Positions 1-5,620 of a stretch of 6,446 nucleotides of DNA are shown here, piece after piece. Source of the DNA: PHAA01 sp964584415 (lineage in GTDB: Bacteria > Bacillota > Syntrophomonadia > Syntrophomonadales > Syntrophomonadaceae); contig CAZOZX010000114.1 in NCBI GenBank assembly GCA_964584415.1, forward strand, positions 1 to 6,446, given 5' to 3'. The notes under the pieces are model-generated. The model did not search any database, was not told where the DNA came from, and saw nothing but the letters and a program-made list of their open reading frames with translations. Every line of letters begins with the position of its first letter. The stretch's first letter is position 1. A program made the position numbers and the translations under genes.

Positions 1-12
1 CAGGAGGTTAAC

Positions 13-840
13 ATGACGACCAAACTGGCGGAGTTGATTTTAAAGAAAGCCGGGAACGGCATCCTGTTGTGGACCGAACAGTTATCCCTGGCGCAGGATA
101 CCGGTTCCACCCTGAGGGAAATCGAGCAGGCCGCGCTGGAACTGGGAATCATCCCGGAACGTTACCAGCGCAACCTGGGAGCCATCAGTGGAGCCGAGCA
201 GCTCCAGCTGTTTAAGGCCGGGGTGGCGGTTATCGGCTGCGGTGGGCTCGGAGGTTATGTGATCGAGCAGTTGGCCCGCCTGGGAATCGGGACCATCCAT
301 GCCTGGGATGATGACGTATTCGAAGCAAATAATCTTAACCGCCAGCTGCTGGCGCAAATTCCGACCCTCGGTCAAGCCAAGGTAAATGTGGCGGCCGACC
401 GGATCGCCCTTACCAATCCGGTGGTGAGCCTTATCGCTCATAATCACCGCTTTAACGGTATCGCCGAAGCTCCGCTGCTTGACGGCGTCCAAGTGGTTGT
501 TGATGCCCTGGATAATGTACCCGATCGCCTGGCTCTGGCCCGGGTCTGCCGCGAGCTGAATCTTCCCCTGGTTTACGGCGCCATAAACGGCTGGTACGGG
601 CAGGTGGCCATGCAATTTCCCGGGGATGTAATCATTGAACAGATATATGGCCGCTATGAAGCCGATAAGGATCAGCAGCTGAAATCGTCCGCCTTGAGTT
701 TCGTGCCGGCGGTGATGGCCAGCCTGGAGGCGGCCCTGACCCTCAAGATTATCCTGGGGCGGGGCGAGGTGCGGCGGGGCCAGATACTGGCCATTGATTT
801 GCTGTCAATGGACGTCAATGCCTTGGCCTTCGGCCCTTAA
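13..840 (+). CDS. ThiF/MoeB/HesA-family E1-like adenylyltransferase (275 aa)
   Basis: This protein likely adenylates the C-terminal glycine of a ubiquitin-like sulfur carrier (MoaD type) in the cytoplasm, serving the pterin cofactor of the AOR encoded downstream. The ATG at 13 follows AGGAGG (2-7) with a 5-base gap, so the gene is complete. Visible family motifs are the RYQRN lead-in (50-54), the nucleotide loop GCGGLG (75-80), the acidic DDD (99-101), NNLNRQ (106-111) with the Arg finger R110, K123 and VDALDN (163-168). An N-terminal helical stretch of about 45 residues precedes the E1 fold. The only cysteines are C76 and C179, so the paired CxxC zinc motifs of MoeB and ThiF are absent. Family assignment is firm. 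The choice of MoaD as partner is inferred from the AOR context, and a thiamine or other sulfur-carrier role cannot be excluded. No carrier gene is visible; it may lie upstream of the window. Confidence 0.9.
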   Translation: MTTKLAELILKKAGNGILLWTEQLSLAQDTGSTLREIEQAALELGIIPERYQRNLGAISGAEQLQLFKAGVAVIGCGGLGGYVIEQLARLGIGTIHAWDDDVFEANNLNRQLLAQIPTLGQAKVNVAADRIALTNPVVSLIAHNHRFNGIAEAPLLDGVQVVVDALDNVPDRLALARVCRELNLPLVYGAINGWYGQVAMQFPGDVIIEQIYGRYEADKDQQLKSSALSFVPAVMASLEAALTLKIILGRGEVRRGQILAIDLLSMDVNALAFGP

Positions 841-922
841 AAGGCAATTTTGTCCTTGTTCAGAACCCAGTTGGATTACCTGAATGACTGGTTTGATCTG
901 GTGAGCAAAAAGGAGGTGCATC

Positions 923-1024
923 TTGATATATTGCTCAATTGCCGGCCCAGGAGAACTATATAGAGATAGAAAGAATAGGAATGGAATTGGATCTAAGACC
1001 CATGTGATGAGGTCAATCAACTAA
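923..1024 (+). CDS. Doubtful 33-aa small ORF or leader peptide (TTG start)
   Basis: A TTG at 923 lies 6 bases after a perfect AGGAGG (911-916) and opens a 33-codon frame ending in TAA at 1022-1024. That stop is only 6 bases before the next Shine-Dalgarno sequence (1031-1040), a spacing that would suit a translated leader coupled to the ferredoxin gene. Against it, the predicted peptide (MIYCSIAGPGELYR then a basic tail) matches no family I know. Its codons also include several AGA and AGG, unlike the CGG/CGC/CGT-rich neighbours. I include it because the ribosome binding site is unusually good, not because the product is recognisable. Confidence 0.15.
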   Translation: MIYCSIAGPGELYRDRKNRNGIGSKTHVMRSIN

Positions 1025-1030
1025 ATCTCG

Positions 1031-1070
1031 AAGGAGGTGAAGCTGGTTTTCTCACAGGAAACCAGTGCTT
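1031..1070 (+). promoter_or_regulatory. Shine-Dalgarno plus spacer hairpin ahead of the ferredoxin start
   Basis: AAGGAGGTGA at 1031-1040 is a near-complete anti-16S match, but it ends 31 bases before the ATG at 1072, too far for normal initiation. The space between is a hairpin: 1043-1052 (CTGGTTTTCT) pairs with 1056-1065 (AGGAAACCAG) around a CAC loop, with one T-G wobble. A further AAGC/GCTT pairing (1040-1043 with 1067-1070) is possible as an alternative lower stem with a bulge. When folded, the gap between AGGAGG and ATG shrinks to about 11 bases. Hairpins that shorten an over-long spacer are known from phage T4 genes. A weak AGGAAA at 1056-1061, within the 3' arm, is the alternative site if the stem melts. 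Confidence 0.5.
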
Positions 1071-1071
1071 T

Positions 1072-1551
1072 ATGGACAGAATCCTGGTGGTACAACCCGA
1101 AAAATGCACCAGTTGCCGGACCTGTGAACTGACCTGTTCGTTTACCAGAACCGGTGAAATCAATCCTGAACTGTCCCGTATTTCAGTCCTGACCTATGAA
1201 AAAATAGGCCTGGCAGTCCCCATGGTATGCCAGCAATGCGGGGTACCCGCCTGTATGCTGATCTGCCCGGTAGGGGCGATCACTAAGAACACGGCTACCG
1301 GAGCTATGGAAGTGCACGATTCCAAATGTATCGGCTGTAAGATGTGCACCATCGCCTGCCCGTTTGGGGCCATTCACTATCACGTAGCCACCAATATCGT
1401 CAGTAAGTGCGATCTCTGTTATGGAGATCCCGCCTGCGTAAAACTGTGCCCTTCCGGCGCCATTAGCTTTGTCGAAGCCAATACCGGCAGCCTGGCCAAA
1501 CGCAAGGCCTTTGCCGCCAAGTTCAAAAACCTGTTCGAGGAGGTGGGTTAA
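1072..1551 (+). CDS. Four-cluster 4Fe-4S polyferredoxin, AOR electron-transfer subunit (159 aa)
   Basis: This is the small iron-sulfur partner of the W-enzyme, comparable to AorA of Aromatoleum AOR, BamC, or the small (S) subunit of bifurcating Wor enzymes. It has 16 cysteines in four ferredoxin-style groups: C12/15/18/22, C53/56/61/65, C86/89/92/96 and C113/116/122/126. These are enough for four [4Fe-4S] clusters in the HycB/DmsB/NrfC-like arrangement. There is no signal peptide or membrane segment, so it should be cytoplasmic. The basic C-terminal tail (about 141-159) has no cysteines. The ATG at 1072 is the only sensible start in frame, since no in-frame ATG, GTG or TTG lies nearer the strong Shine-Dalgarno at 1031-1040. 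The stop is 2 bases before the AOR start, so the two are surely co-translated. The likely role is passing electrons from the W centre to the NuoEFG-like module. The family call is firm and the partner is inferred from position. Confidence 0.93.
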   Translation: MDRILVVQPEKCTSCRTCELTCSFTRTGEINPELSRISVLTYEKIGLAVPMVCQQCGVPACMLICPVGAITKNTATGAMEVHDSKCIGCKMCTIACPFGAIHYHVATNIVSKCDLCYGDPACVKLCPSGAISFVEANTGSLAKRKAFAAKFKNLFEEVG

Positions 1552-1553
1552 AC

Positions 1554-3233
1554 ATGTACGGATGGACAGGACAAATAATCCGGGTCAATTTGACCACTGG
1601 CAAAGTCAGTAAAGAAGCTCTTAAGCTGAGCGATATGCACGATTTTATCGGCGCGCGCGGCCTGGGCAGCAAAATTCTCTTTGACGAAATCGATCCCCAG
1701 GTTGATCCCTTAAGCCCCGATAATAAACTTATCTTCATGACCGGCCCGCTGACGGGCACCCTGGCCGCTTCCGGAGGCCGTTACAACGTTATTACCAAAG
1801 GGCCTCTGACCGGCACCATCGCCGCCTCCAATTCTGGTGGGGCTTTTGGTCCCGAACTAAAATATGCCGGTTATGATGGCATTATATTTGAAGGTAAATC
1901 CCCTGATCCGGTTTATTTGTGGATCAACAACGATACCGTGGAACTGCGCAGTGCTGCCGATCTGTGGGGTAAGACTGTCGTCGAGACCACTGATTACATC
2001 AAGGAAACCGTGGATGATGATGCCAAGGTGGCGGCTATCGGTCCGGCTGGTGAGAAACTTGTCAAGTTCGCCAATATCATGAACGATTACAACCGGGCCG
2101 CCGGACGCACCGGGGTGGGCGCGGTCATGGGTTCCAAGAACCTGAAAGCGGTCGCGGTCCGAGGCACCCTGGGGATCAAGGTAGCTGACAAGGATGGTTT
2201 CTTCGCCGCTATCAATGATGCCCGGGCCAAACTGAAGGCCCACCCGGTTACCGGAGTCGGCCTGGGTGCTTATGGAACCAATATCCTGGTCAATATAATC
2301 AACGAACACGGCACCATACCGGTCAAGAACTTCAGTGAAGCCGCGGTTTACCCTAACGCAGAAAAAATATCGGGTGAATGGCAGGCAGAGCACAACCTGG
2401 TCAGGAACAAAGGCTGTTTCGGCTGTCCGATCGGCTGCGGCCGGGTTTCCAAAAACCATGGCAAATACAAGGGGATCGGAGAAGGCCCTGAGTACGAAGC
2501 CACATGGGGATTCGGCGCTGACCTGGGTATAGATGATTTCGAAGCAGTCTCCAAGATGAATTTTCTCTGTAATGAGTATGGCCTGGATTCAATCACCATG
2601 GCTGCCACCCTGGCTTGTGCCACCGAGATGACCGAAAAAGGCATCATCCCCCGGGATAAATCCAACCTCAGCTGGGGCAATGCCGACGCCATGATCATGA
2701 AGATCAGGAAAACCGCCTTGCGGGAAGGTTTCGGGGACGAGCTGGCCGAAGGCTCCTATCGGCTGGGCGAGATGTACGGGCATCCTGAATTCTCCATGTC
2801 CGTTAAAAAGCAAGAGATGCCGGCCTATGATCCGCGCGGGCAACAGGGCATCGGTCTTAATTATGCCACTTCCAACCGCGGTGGCTGCCATGTGCGCGGC
2901 TATATGACCTCCCCGGAGGTGCTGGGAATCCCGGTTAAAGTCGATCCCGACAATCCGGCGGAAATGCCTGAACTGCTCAAGATATTCCAGGATCTCACCG
3001 CATTTATAGACTCAGCCGGTTTGTGCCTGTTCACCTCTTTTGGGATAGGCCTGCCCGAGTATGCTGCCCAATATCGCACCGCTACCGGGGTTGATATCAC
3101 TGATGATGATCTCCTCAANNNNNNNNNNNNNNNNNNNNNNNNNNNNNNNNNNNNNNNNNNNNNNNNNNNNNNNNNNNNNNNNNNNNNNNNNNNNNNNNNN
3201 NNNNNNNNNNNNNNNNNNAATAGCAACCGCTGA
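1554..3233 (+). CDS. aor: Tungsten-pterin aldehyde:ferredoxin oxidoreductase, catalytic subunit (C-terminus lost in gap)
   Basis: This catalytic subunit oxidises aldehydes to carboxylic acids at a tungsten-bispyranopterin centre, and may run in reverse. The N-terminus (MYGWTGQIIRVNL) and GPLTGT repeats are typical of true AORs. The [4Fe-4S] ligands are C288, C291, C295 (CFGCPIGC) and C491. The two pterin-binding stretches are NEYGLD (340-345) and DSAGLC (486-491). E315 and H446 match the active-site Glu313 and His448 that I recall for Pyrococcus furiosus AOR. The start has AGGAGGT (1538-1544) inside the end of the ferredoxin gene. Sequence is real only to base 3118 (residue 521, DDLL), followed by 100 N. 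The TGA at 3231-3233 assumes the gap length is true. AORs are about 600 aa, so roughly 80 residues should remain, more than 100 bases can hold. Stops in the other frames, TAG at 3221 and TAG at 3241, are equally possible ends. I chose AOR over BamB because of the close overall likeness to archaeal AOR. Confidence 0.95.
   Translation: MYGWTGQIIRVNLTTGKVSKEALKLSDMHDFIGARGLGSKILFDEIDPQVDPLSPDNKLIFMTGPLTGTLAASGGRYNVITKGPLTGTIAASNSGGAFGPELKYAGYDGIIFEGKSPDPVYLWINNDTVELRSAADLWGKTVVETTDYIKETVDDDAKVAAIGPAGEKLVKFANIMNDYNRAAGRTGVGAVMGSKNLKAVAVRGTLGIKVADKDGFFAAINDARAKLKAHPVTGVGLGAYGTNILVNIINEHGTIPVKNFSEAAVYPNAEKISGEWQAEHNLVRNKGCFGCPIGCGRVSKNHGKYKGIGEGPEYEATWGFGADLGIDDFEAVSKMNFLCNEYGLDSITMAATLACATEMTEKGIIPRDKSNLSWGNADAMIMKIRKTALREGFGDELAEGSYRLGEMYGHPEFSMSVKKQEMPAYDPRGQQGIGLNYATSNRGGCHVRGYMTSPEVLGIPVKVDPDNPAEMPELLKIFQDLTAFIDSAGLCLFTSFGIGLPEYAAQYRTATGVDITDDDLLXXXXXXXXXXXXXXXXXXXXXXXXXXXXXXXXXXNSNR
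3119..3218. other. Assembly gap of exactly 100 N inside the AOR gene
   Basis: The run is exactly 100 N, the usual placeholder for a scaffold join of unknown length. It falls where the AOR protein lacks about 80 C-terminal residues, so the true missing sequence is probably nearer 220-250 bases, or longer if another small gene lies there. Any reading frame drawn through it is unreliable. Confidence 0.97.
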
Positions 3234-3270
3234 TGCTCAATAGATGAGTGACCGGGTTGGGACTGGATGA

Positions 3271-3302
3271 TGCCCCCCGGGGGACTACACCCCGGGGCGG
3301 CA
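3271..3302 (+). promoter_or_regulatory. Very GC-rich hairpin between AOR and the NuoE-like gene
   Basis: CCCCGGGG at 3275-3282 pairs with CCCCGGGG at 3290-3297 around a 7-base loop. The stem extends through TGCC (3271-3274) with GGCA (3299-3302) past one bulged C (3298), giving about 12 pairs, nearly all G-C. No T-run follows, so it is not a standard intrinsic terminator. It sits 11 bases before the GAGGAGG (3314-3320) of the next gene. It could stabilise or mark processing of the mRNA so that AOR and NuoEFG-like subunits are made in different amounts, or act as a Rho-dependent or attenuation site. The structure is visible; its role is inference. Confidence 0.5.
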
Positions 3303-3329
3303 CCCCGGCACTTGAGGAGGCAGAAGATT

Positions 3330-3818
3330 ATGACTGCATGCATAAAAGTGCAGGATTTAAATGCGATATTAAACCGCTATCCGTCCGAAAAACGCTATAT
3401 ACTGGCGATAATGCAGGATATGCAGGGTGAATACAAATACCTGCCCAAAGTCGGGCTGCAGATGATTGCTGATTATGTAGATGCACCCCTTAGCCGCATT
3501 TACAGCATGGCAACCTTCTACAAGGCGTTCAGCCTGGTGCCCAAGGGCAGGATCAATTTCAAGGTTTGTGACGGCACTGCCTGTCACATCAAGGGTTCCA
3601 CCATAATAATCGATCAGATCGACAAGTATCTTGATATCAAGCCGGGCCAGACCACCGCCGATCAGGAGTTCTCCGTGGAGACCGTCAATTGCCTGGGAGC
3701 GTGTGCACTGGCGCCGGTGGTGGTGGCTAACGAGACGGTGCATCCCAAGGTAACTTCGTCCGGCATCATCGATATTATCAAGATATATGGAGGGTCAAAA
3801 GATGCCGCAGACAATTGA
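3330..3818 (+). CDS. NuoE/HndA/HydC-like [2Fe-2S] subunit (162 aa)
   Basis: This is the 24-kDa-type thioredoxin-fold subunit of NADH-linked flavin complexes; it partners the FMN subunit encoded next. The [2Fe-2S] ligands C80, C85 (CDGTAC), C121 and C125 (CLGAC) are all present in the standard C-x4-C...C-x3-C pattern. The N-terminal helical part (about 1-75) has the usual RYILAIMQDMQ...YLP and YSMATFYKAF stretches. Length matches the family (about 150-170 aa). The ATG at 3330 is preferred because GAGGAGG (3314-3320) lies 9 bases upstream. An in-frame ATG at 3267 would translate through the GC-rich hairpin and lacks a ribosome binding site. The gene overlaps the next by 17 bases. In bifurcating enzymes of the HydABC/Bfu kind this subunit is the C component. 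It is not part of a full respiratory complex I, since no membrane subunits are seen. Confidence 0.93.
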   Translation: MTACIKVQDLNAILNRYPSEKRYILAIMQDMQGEYKYLPKVGLQMIADYVDAPLSRIYSMATFYKAFSLVPKGRINFKVCDGTACHIKGSTIIIDQIDKYLDIKPGQTTADQEFSVETVNCLGACALAPVVVANETVHPKVTSSGIIDIIKIYGGSKDAADN

Positions 3819-5607
3819 GATGGACAAAAAAATGATCCTGGTGTGCTGCGGAACCGGCTGCCTGGCCAATGGCAGCATGGCAGTCTACCATGAACTGCAG
3901 AAGCAATTGGCCACTGCCGATGTGACCGTATCAACTTACACAAAGGCTACCGGCTGCAACGGCTGGTGTGAAAAGGGGCCCCTGGTCAAAATCATGCCGG
4001 ATGACATTACCTATTGCCTGGTCAGCCCCAAAGATGTGGCGGAAATAGTCACCAAAACCATCGGCAAAGGTGAACTGATCAACCGGCTCCTCTATCGTGA
4101 TCCCAAAACCAAGCAGCGGGTCAAGTCTCATCACCAGATTGATTTTTATAAAAAGCAGCACAAGGTGGCGCTGCGTAACATCGGGGAAATCGACCCGGCT
4201 TCTATCGACGATTATATCAGCCATGATGGTTATCAGGCGCTGGCTAAAATGCTGTCGACCATGACCCCGGGACAGGTGGTGGCAGAAGTAATTAAGTCCG
4301 GGCTGCGGGGACGAGGTGGAGGCGGATTCCCGGCGGGGCAGAAATGGCAGGCCTGTACCAATGCCGAATCTACCCTTCGTTATATAATCTGTAATGGTGA
4401 CGAGGGTGATCCGGGCGCATTCATGGACCGCAGTATCATGGAGGGCGATCCTCATACCGTCATTGAAGGCATGGCCATTGGGGCTTATGCCGTTGGGGCC
4501 AGCTCCGGATACATTTATGTCCGGGATGAATACAGCCTGGCCGTAACCAACCTGGGTATCGCTATCGAAGATGCCCGCCAGAGAGGTTACCTGGGTGAAA
4601 AAATCCTGGGCGGCCCGTTTAGCTTCGACATTGAAATCGTCCGCGGCGGCGGAGCCTTCGTCTGCGGCGAGGAAACCGCGCTGATGGCATCCATCGAGGG
4701 CAATGTGGGCGAGCCCCGCGACAAATATGTATTTCCGACCGAAAAGGGACTATGGGGACAGCCGACCATCATCAACAACGTCGAGACCTGGGCCAATGTC
4801 CCGGTAATCATCAACAGTGGGGCCGATGCCTGGGCCTCGGTTGGCACCGCCGGCAGCAAGGGCACCAAGGTGTTTTCACTGGTCGGTAAGGTTGTCAACA
4901 CCGGACTGGTAGAAGTCGCCATGGGCACTACCCTGCGGGAAATAATATATGACATCGGCGGGGGCATCTTAAACAAACGGAAAATGAAGGCGGTCCAAAC
5001 CGGCGGACCGTCGGGCGGATGCATCCCGGCTGACATGCTGGACATGCCGGTGGATTTTGATTCCCTCACCGAGGCCGGATCGATGATGGGCTCGGGCGGC
5101 CTGATTGTCATGGACGACCACACCTGTATGGTGGAGATAGCCCGCTACTACGTGAACTTTTTGGCGGGTGAATCCTGCGGTAAATGTACCCCCTGCCGGG
5201 AAGGCCTGAAAGCCATGCTGGAAATACTGAACGATATCTGTGAAGGCAAGGGCAGCGAAGCCGATCTGCAGTTCCTTACCGACATCAGTGAGACCATGCA
5301 GCTGATGTCCCTGTGCGCTTTGGGGCGGACTGCGGCCAATCCGGTGCTGTCCACCCTGCGCTATTTCCGGGATGAATACCTGGCCCACATTCATGACCGG
5401 CGCTGCCCGGCTGGGGTATGCCGGGAGCTGACTGAGTTTTATATTGATCCCGATGCCTGCACCGGCTGTGGCTTATGCGTCGAGAATTGCCCGACCGAGG
5501 GTATCAGCGGGGAAAAGAAGCAACCACACGTGATCGACCAGGATAACTGCATCCGCTGCGGTGAATGCCGCAACCAGTGCAAGTTTGACGCGGTCAAAAC
5601 CCGTTAG
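3802..5607 (+). CDS. NuoF/HydB/HndC-like FMN- and NAD(P)-binding iron-sulfur subunit (601 aa)
   Basis: This flavin subunit exchanges electrons with NAD(H) or NADP(H) and is the likely bifurcation site. Three parts are visible. The first is an N-terminal thioredoxin-like [2Fe-2S] domain with C15, C20, C52 and C56. The second is a NuoF core with GRGGGGFPAG (from about 170) for FMN, NGDEGDPGAFMD (198-209), GGGAFVCGEETAL for the nucleotide, and a [4Fe-4S] site at C459, C462, C465 and C505. The third is a C-terminal two-cluster ferredoxin with C553/556/559/563 and C583/586/589/593. This 2Fe2S-NuoF-2x4Fe4S order and the ~600 aa length fit HydB/HndC/BfuB, not respiratory NuoF (~440 aa). The start at 3802 has GGAGGG (3789-3794) 7 bases upstream; the earlier ATG at 3787 overlaps that site and is rejected. 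The 17-base overlap with the NuoE-like gene suggests translational coupling. Bifurcation itself is inferred. Confidence 0.95.
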   Translation: MPQTIEMDKKMILVCCGTGCLANGSMAVYHELQKQLATADVTVSTYTKATGCNGWCEKGPLVKIMPDDITYCLVSPKDVAEIVTKTIGKGELINRLLYRDPKTKQRVKSHHQIDFYKKQHKVALRNIGEIDPASIDDYISHDGYQALAKMLSTMTPGQVVAEVIKSGLRGRGGGGFPAGQKWQACTNAESTLRYIICNGDEGDPGAFMDRSIMEGDPHTVIEGMAIGAYAVGASSGYIYVRDEYSLAVTNLGIAIEDARQRGYLGEKILGGPFSFDIEIVRGGGAFVCGEETALMASIEGNVGEPRDKYVFPTEKGLWGQPTIINNVETWANVPVIINSGADAWASVGTAGSKGTKVFSLVGKVVNTGLVEVAMGTTLREIIYDIGGGILNKRKMKAVQTGGPSGGCIPADMLDMPVDFDSLTEAGSMMGSGGLIVMDDHTCMVEIARYYVNFLAGESCGKCTPCREGLKAMLEILNDICEGKGSEADLQFLTDISETMQLMSLCALGRTAANPVLSTLRYFRDEYLAHIHDRRCPAGVCRELTEFYIDPDACTGCGLCVENCPTEGISGEKKQPHVIDQDNCIRCGECRNQCKFDAVKTR

Positions 5608-5620
5608 GAGGGGTGGAAAG

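Larger units (their letters stand above)
841..1071 (+). other. Intergenic spacer between the thiF-like gene and the ferredoxin gene
   Basis: This is the longest gene-free stretch, and it is more AT-rich than its flanks. I see no convincing sigma-70 promoter and no hairpin followed by a T-run. It contains two complete Shine-Dalgarno-like sequences: AGGAGG at 911-916, just before a doubtful 33-codon TTG frame, and AAGGAGGTGA at 1031-1040, before the hairpin and the ferredoxin start. The first 120 bases remain open in the same frame as the upstream gene after its TAA. The spacer may hold a promoter or a cis-regulatory RNA for the AOR genes, but I cannot identify a known riboswitch in it. Confidence 0.6.

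Noticed and set aside
841..1030. Sigma-70 promoter or molybdenum/tungsten cofactor riboswitch in the spacer
   Set aside because: Candidates such as TTGCTC (931) with TATATA (957) have a 20-base spacing and a poor -35. I could not match the known cofactor riboswitch folds by eye.
1857..2459. Long minus-strand open frame (200 codons) inside AOR
   Set aside because: It is opposite a strongly conserved coding sequence, has no recognisable motif, and is an expected shadow in this GC range. The other minus-strand frames were dropped for the same reason.
2571..2588. Asn340 in NEYGLD where Pyrococcus AOR has Asp338 in a pterin-binding motif
   Set aside because: As far as I recall, bacterial AORs often have Asn here, so it is probably normal subfamily variation rather than a lost ligand.
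1554..3233. Class II benzoyl-CoA reductase BamB instead of AOR
   Set aside because: The neighbours resemble part of the Bam cluster, but the protein tracks true AOR closely through its whole visible length, and no BamDEF-like heterodisulfide reductase genes are present.
3787..3801. Earlier ATG for the NuoF-like subunit
   Set aside because: It overlaps the GGAGGG that serves as ribosome binding site for the ATG at 3802 and has no good site of its own.
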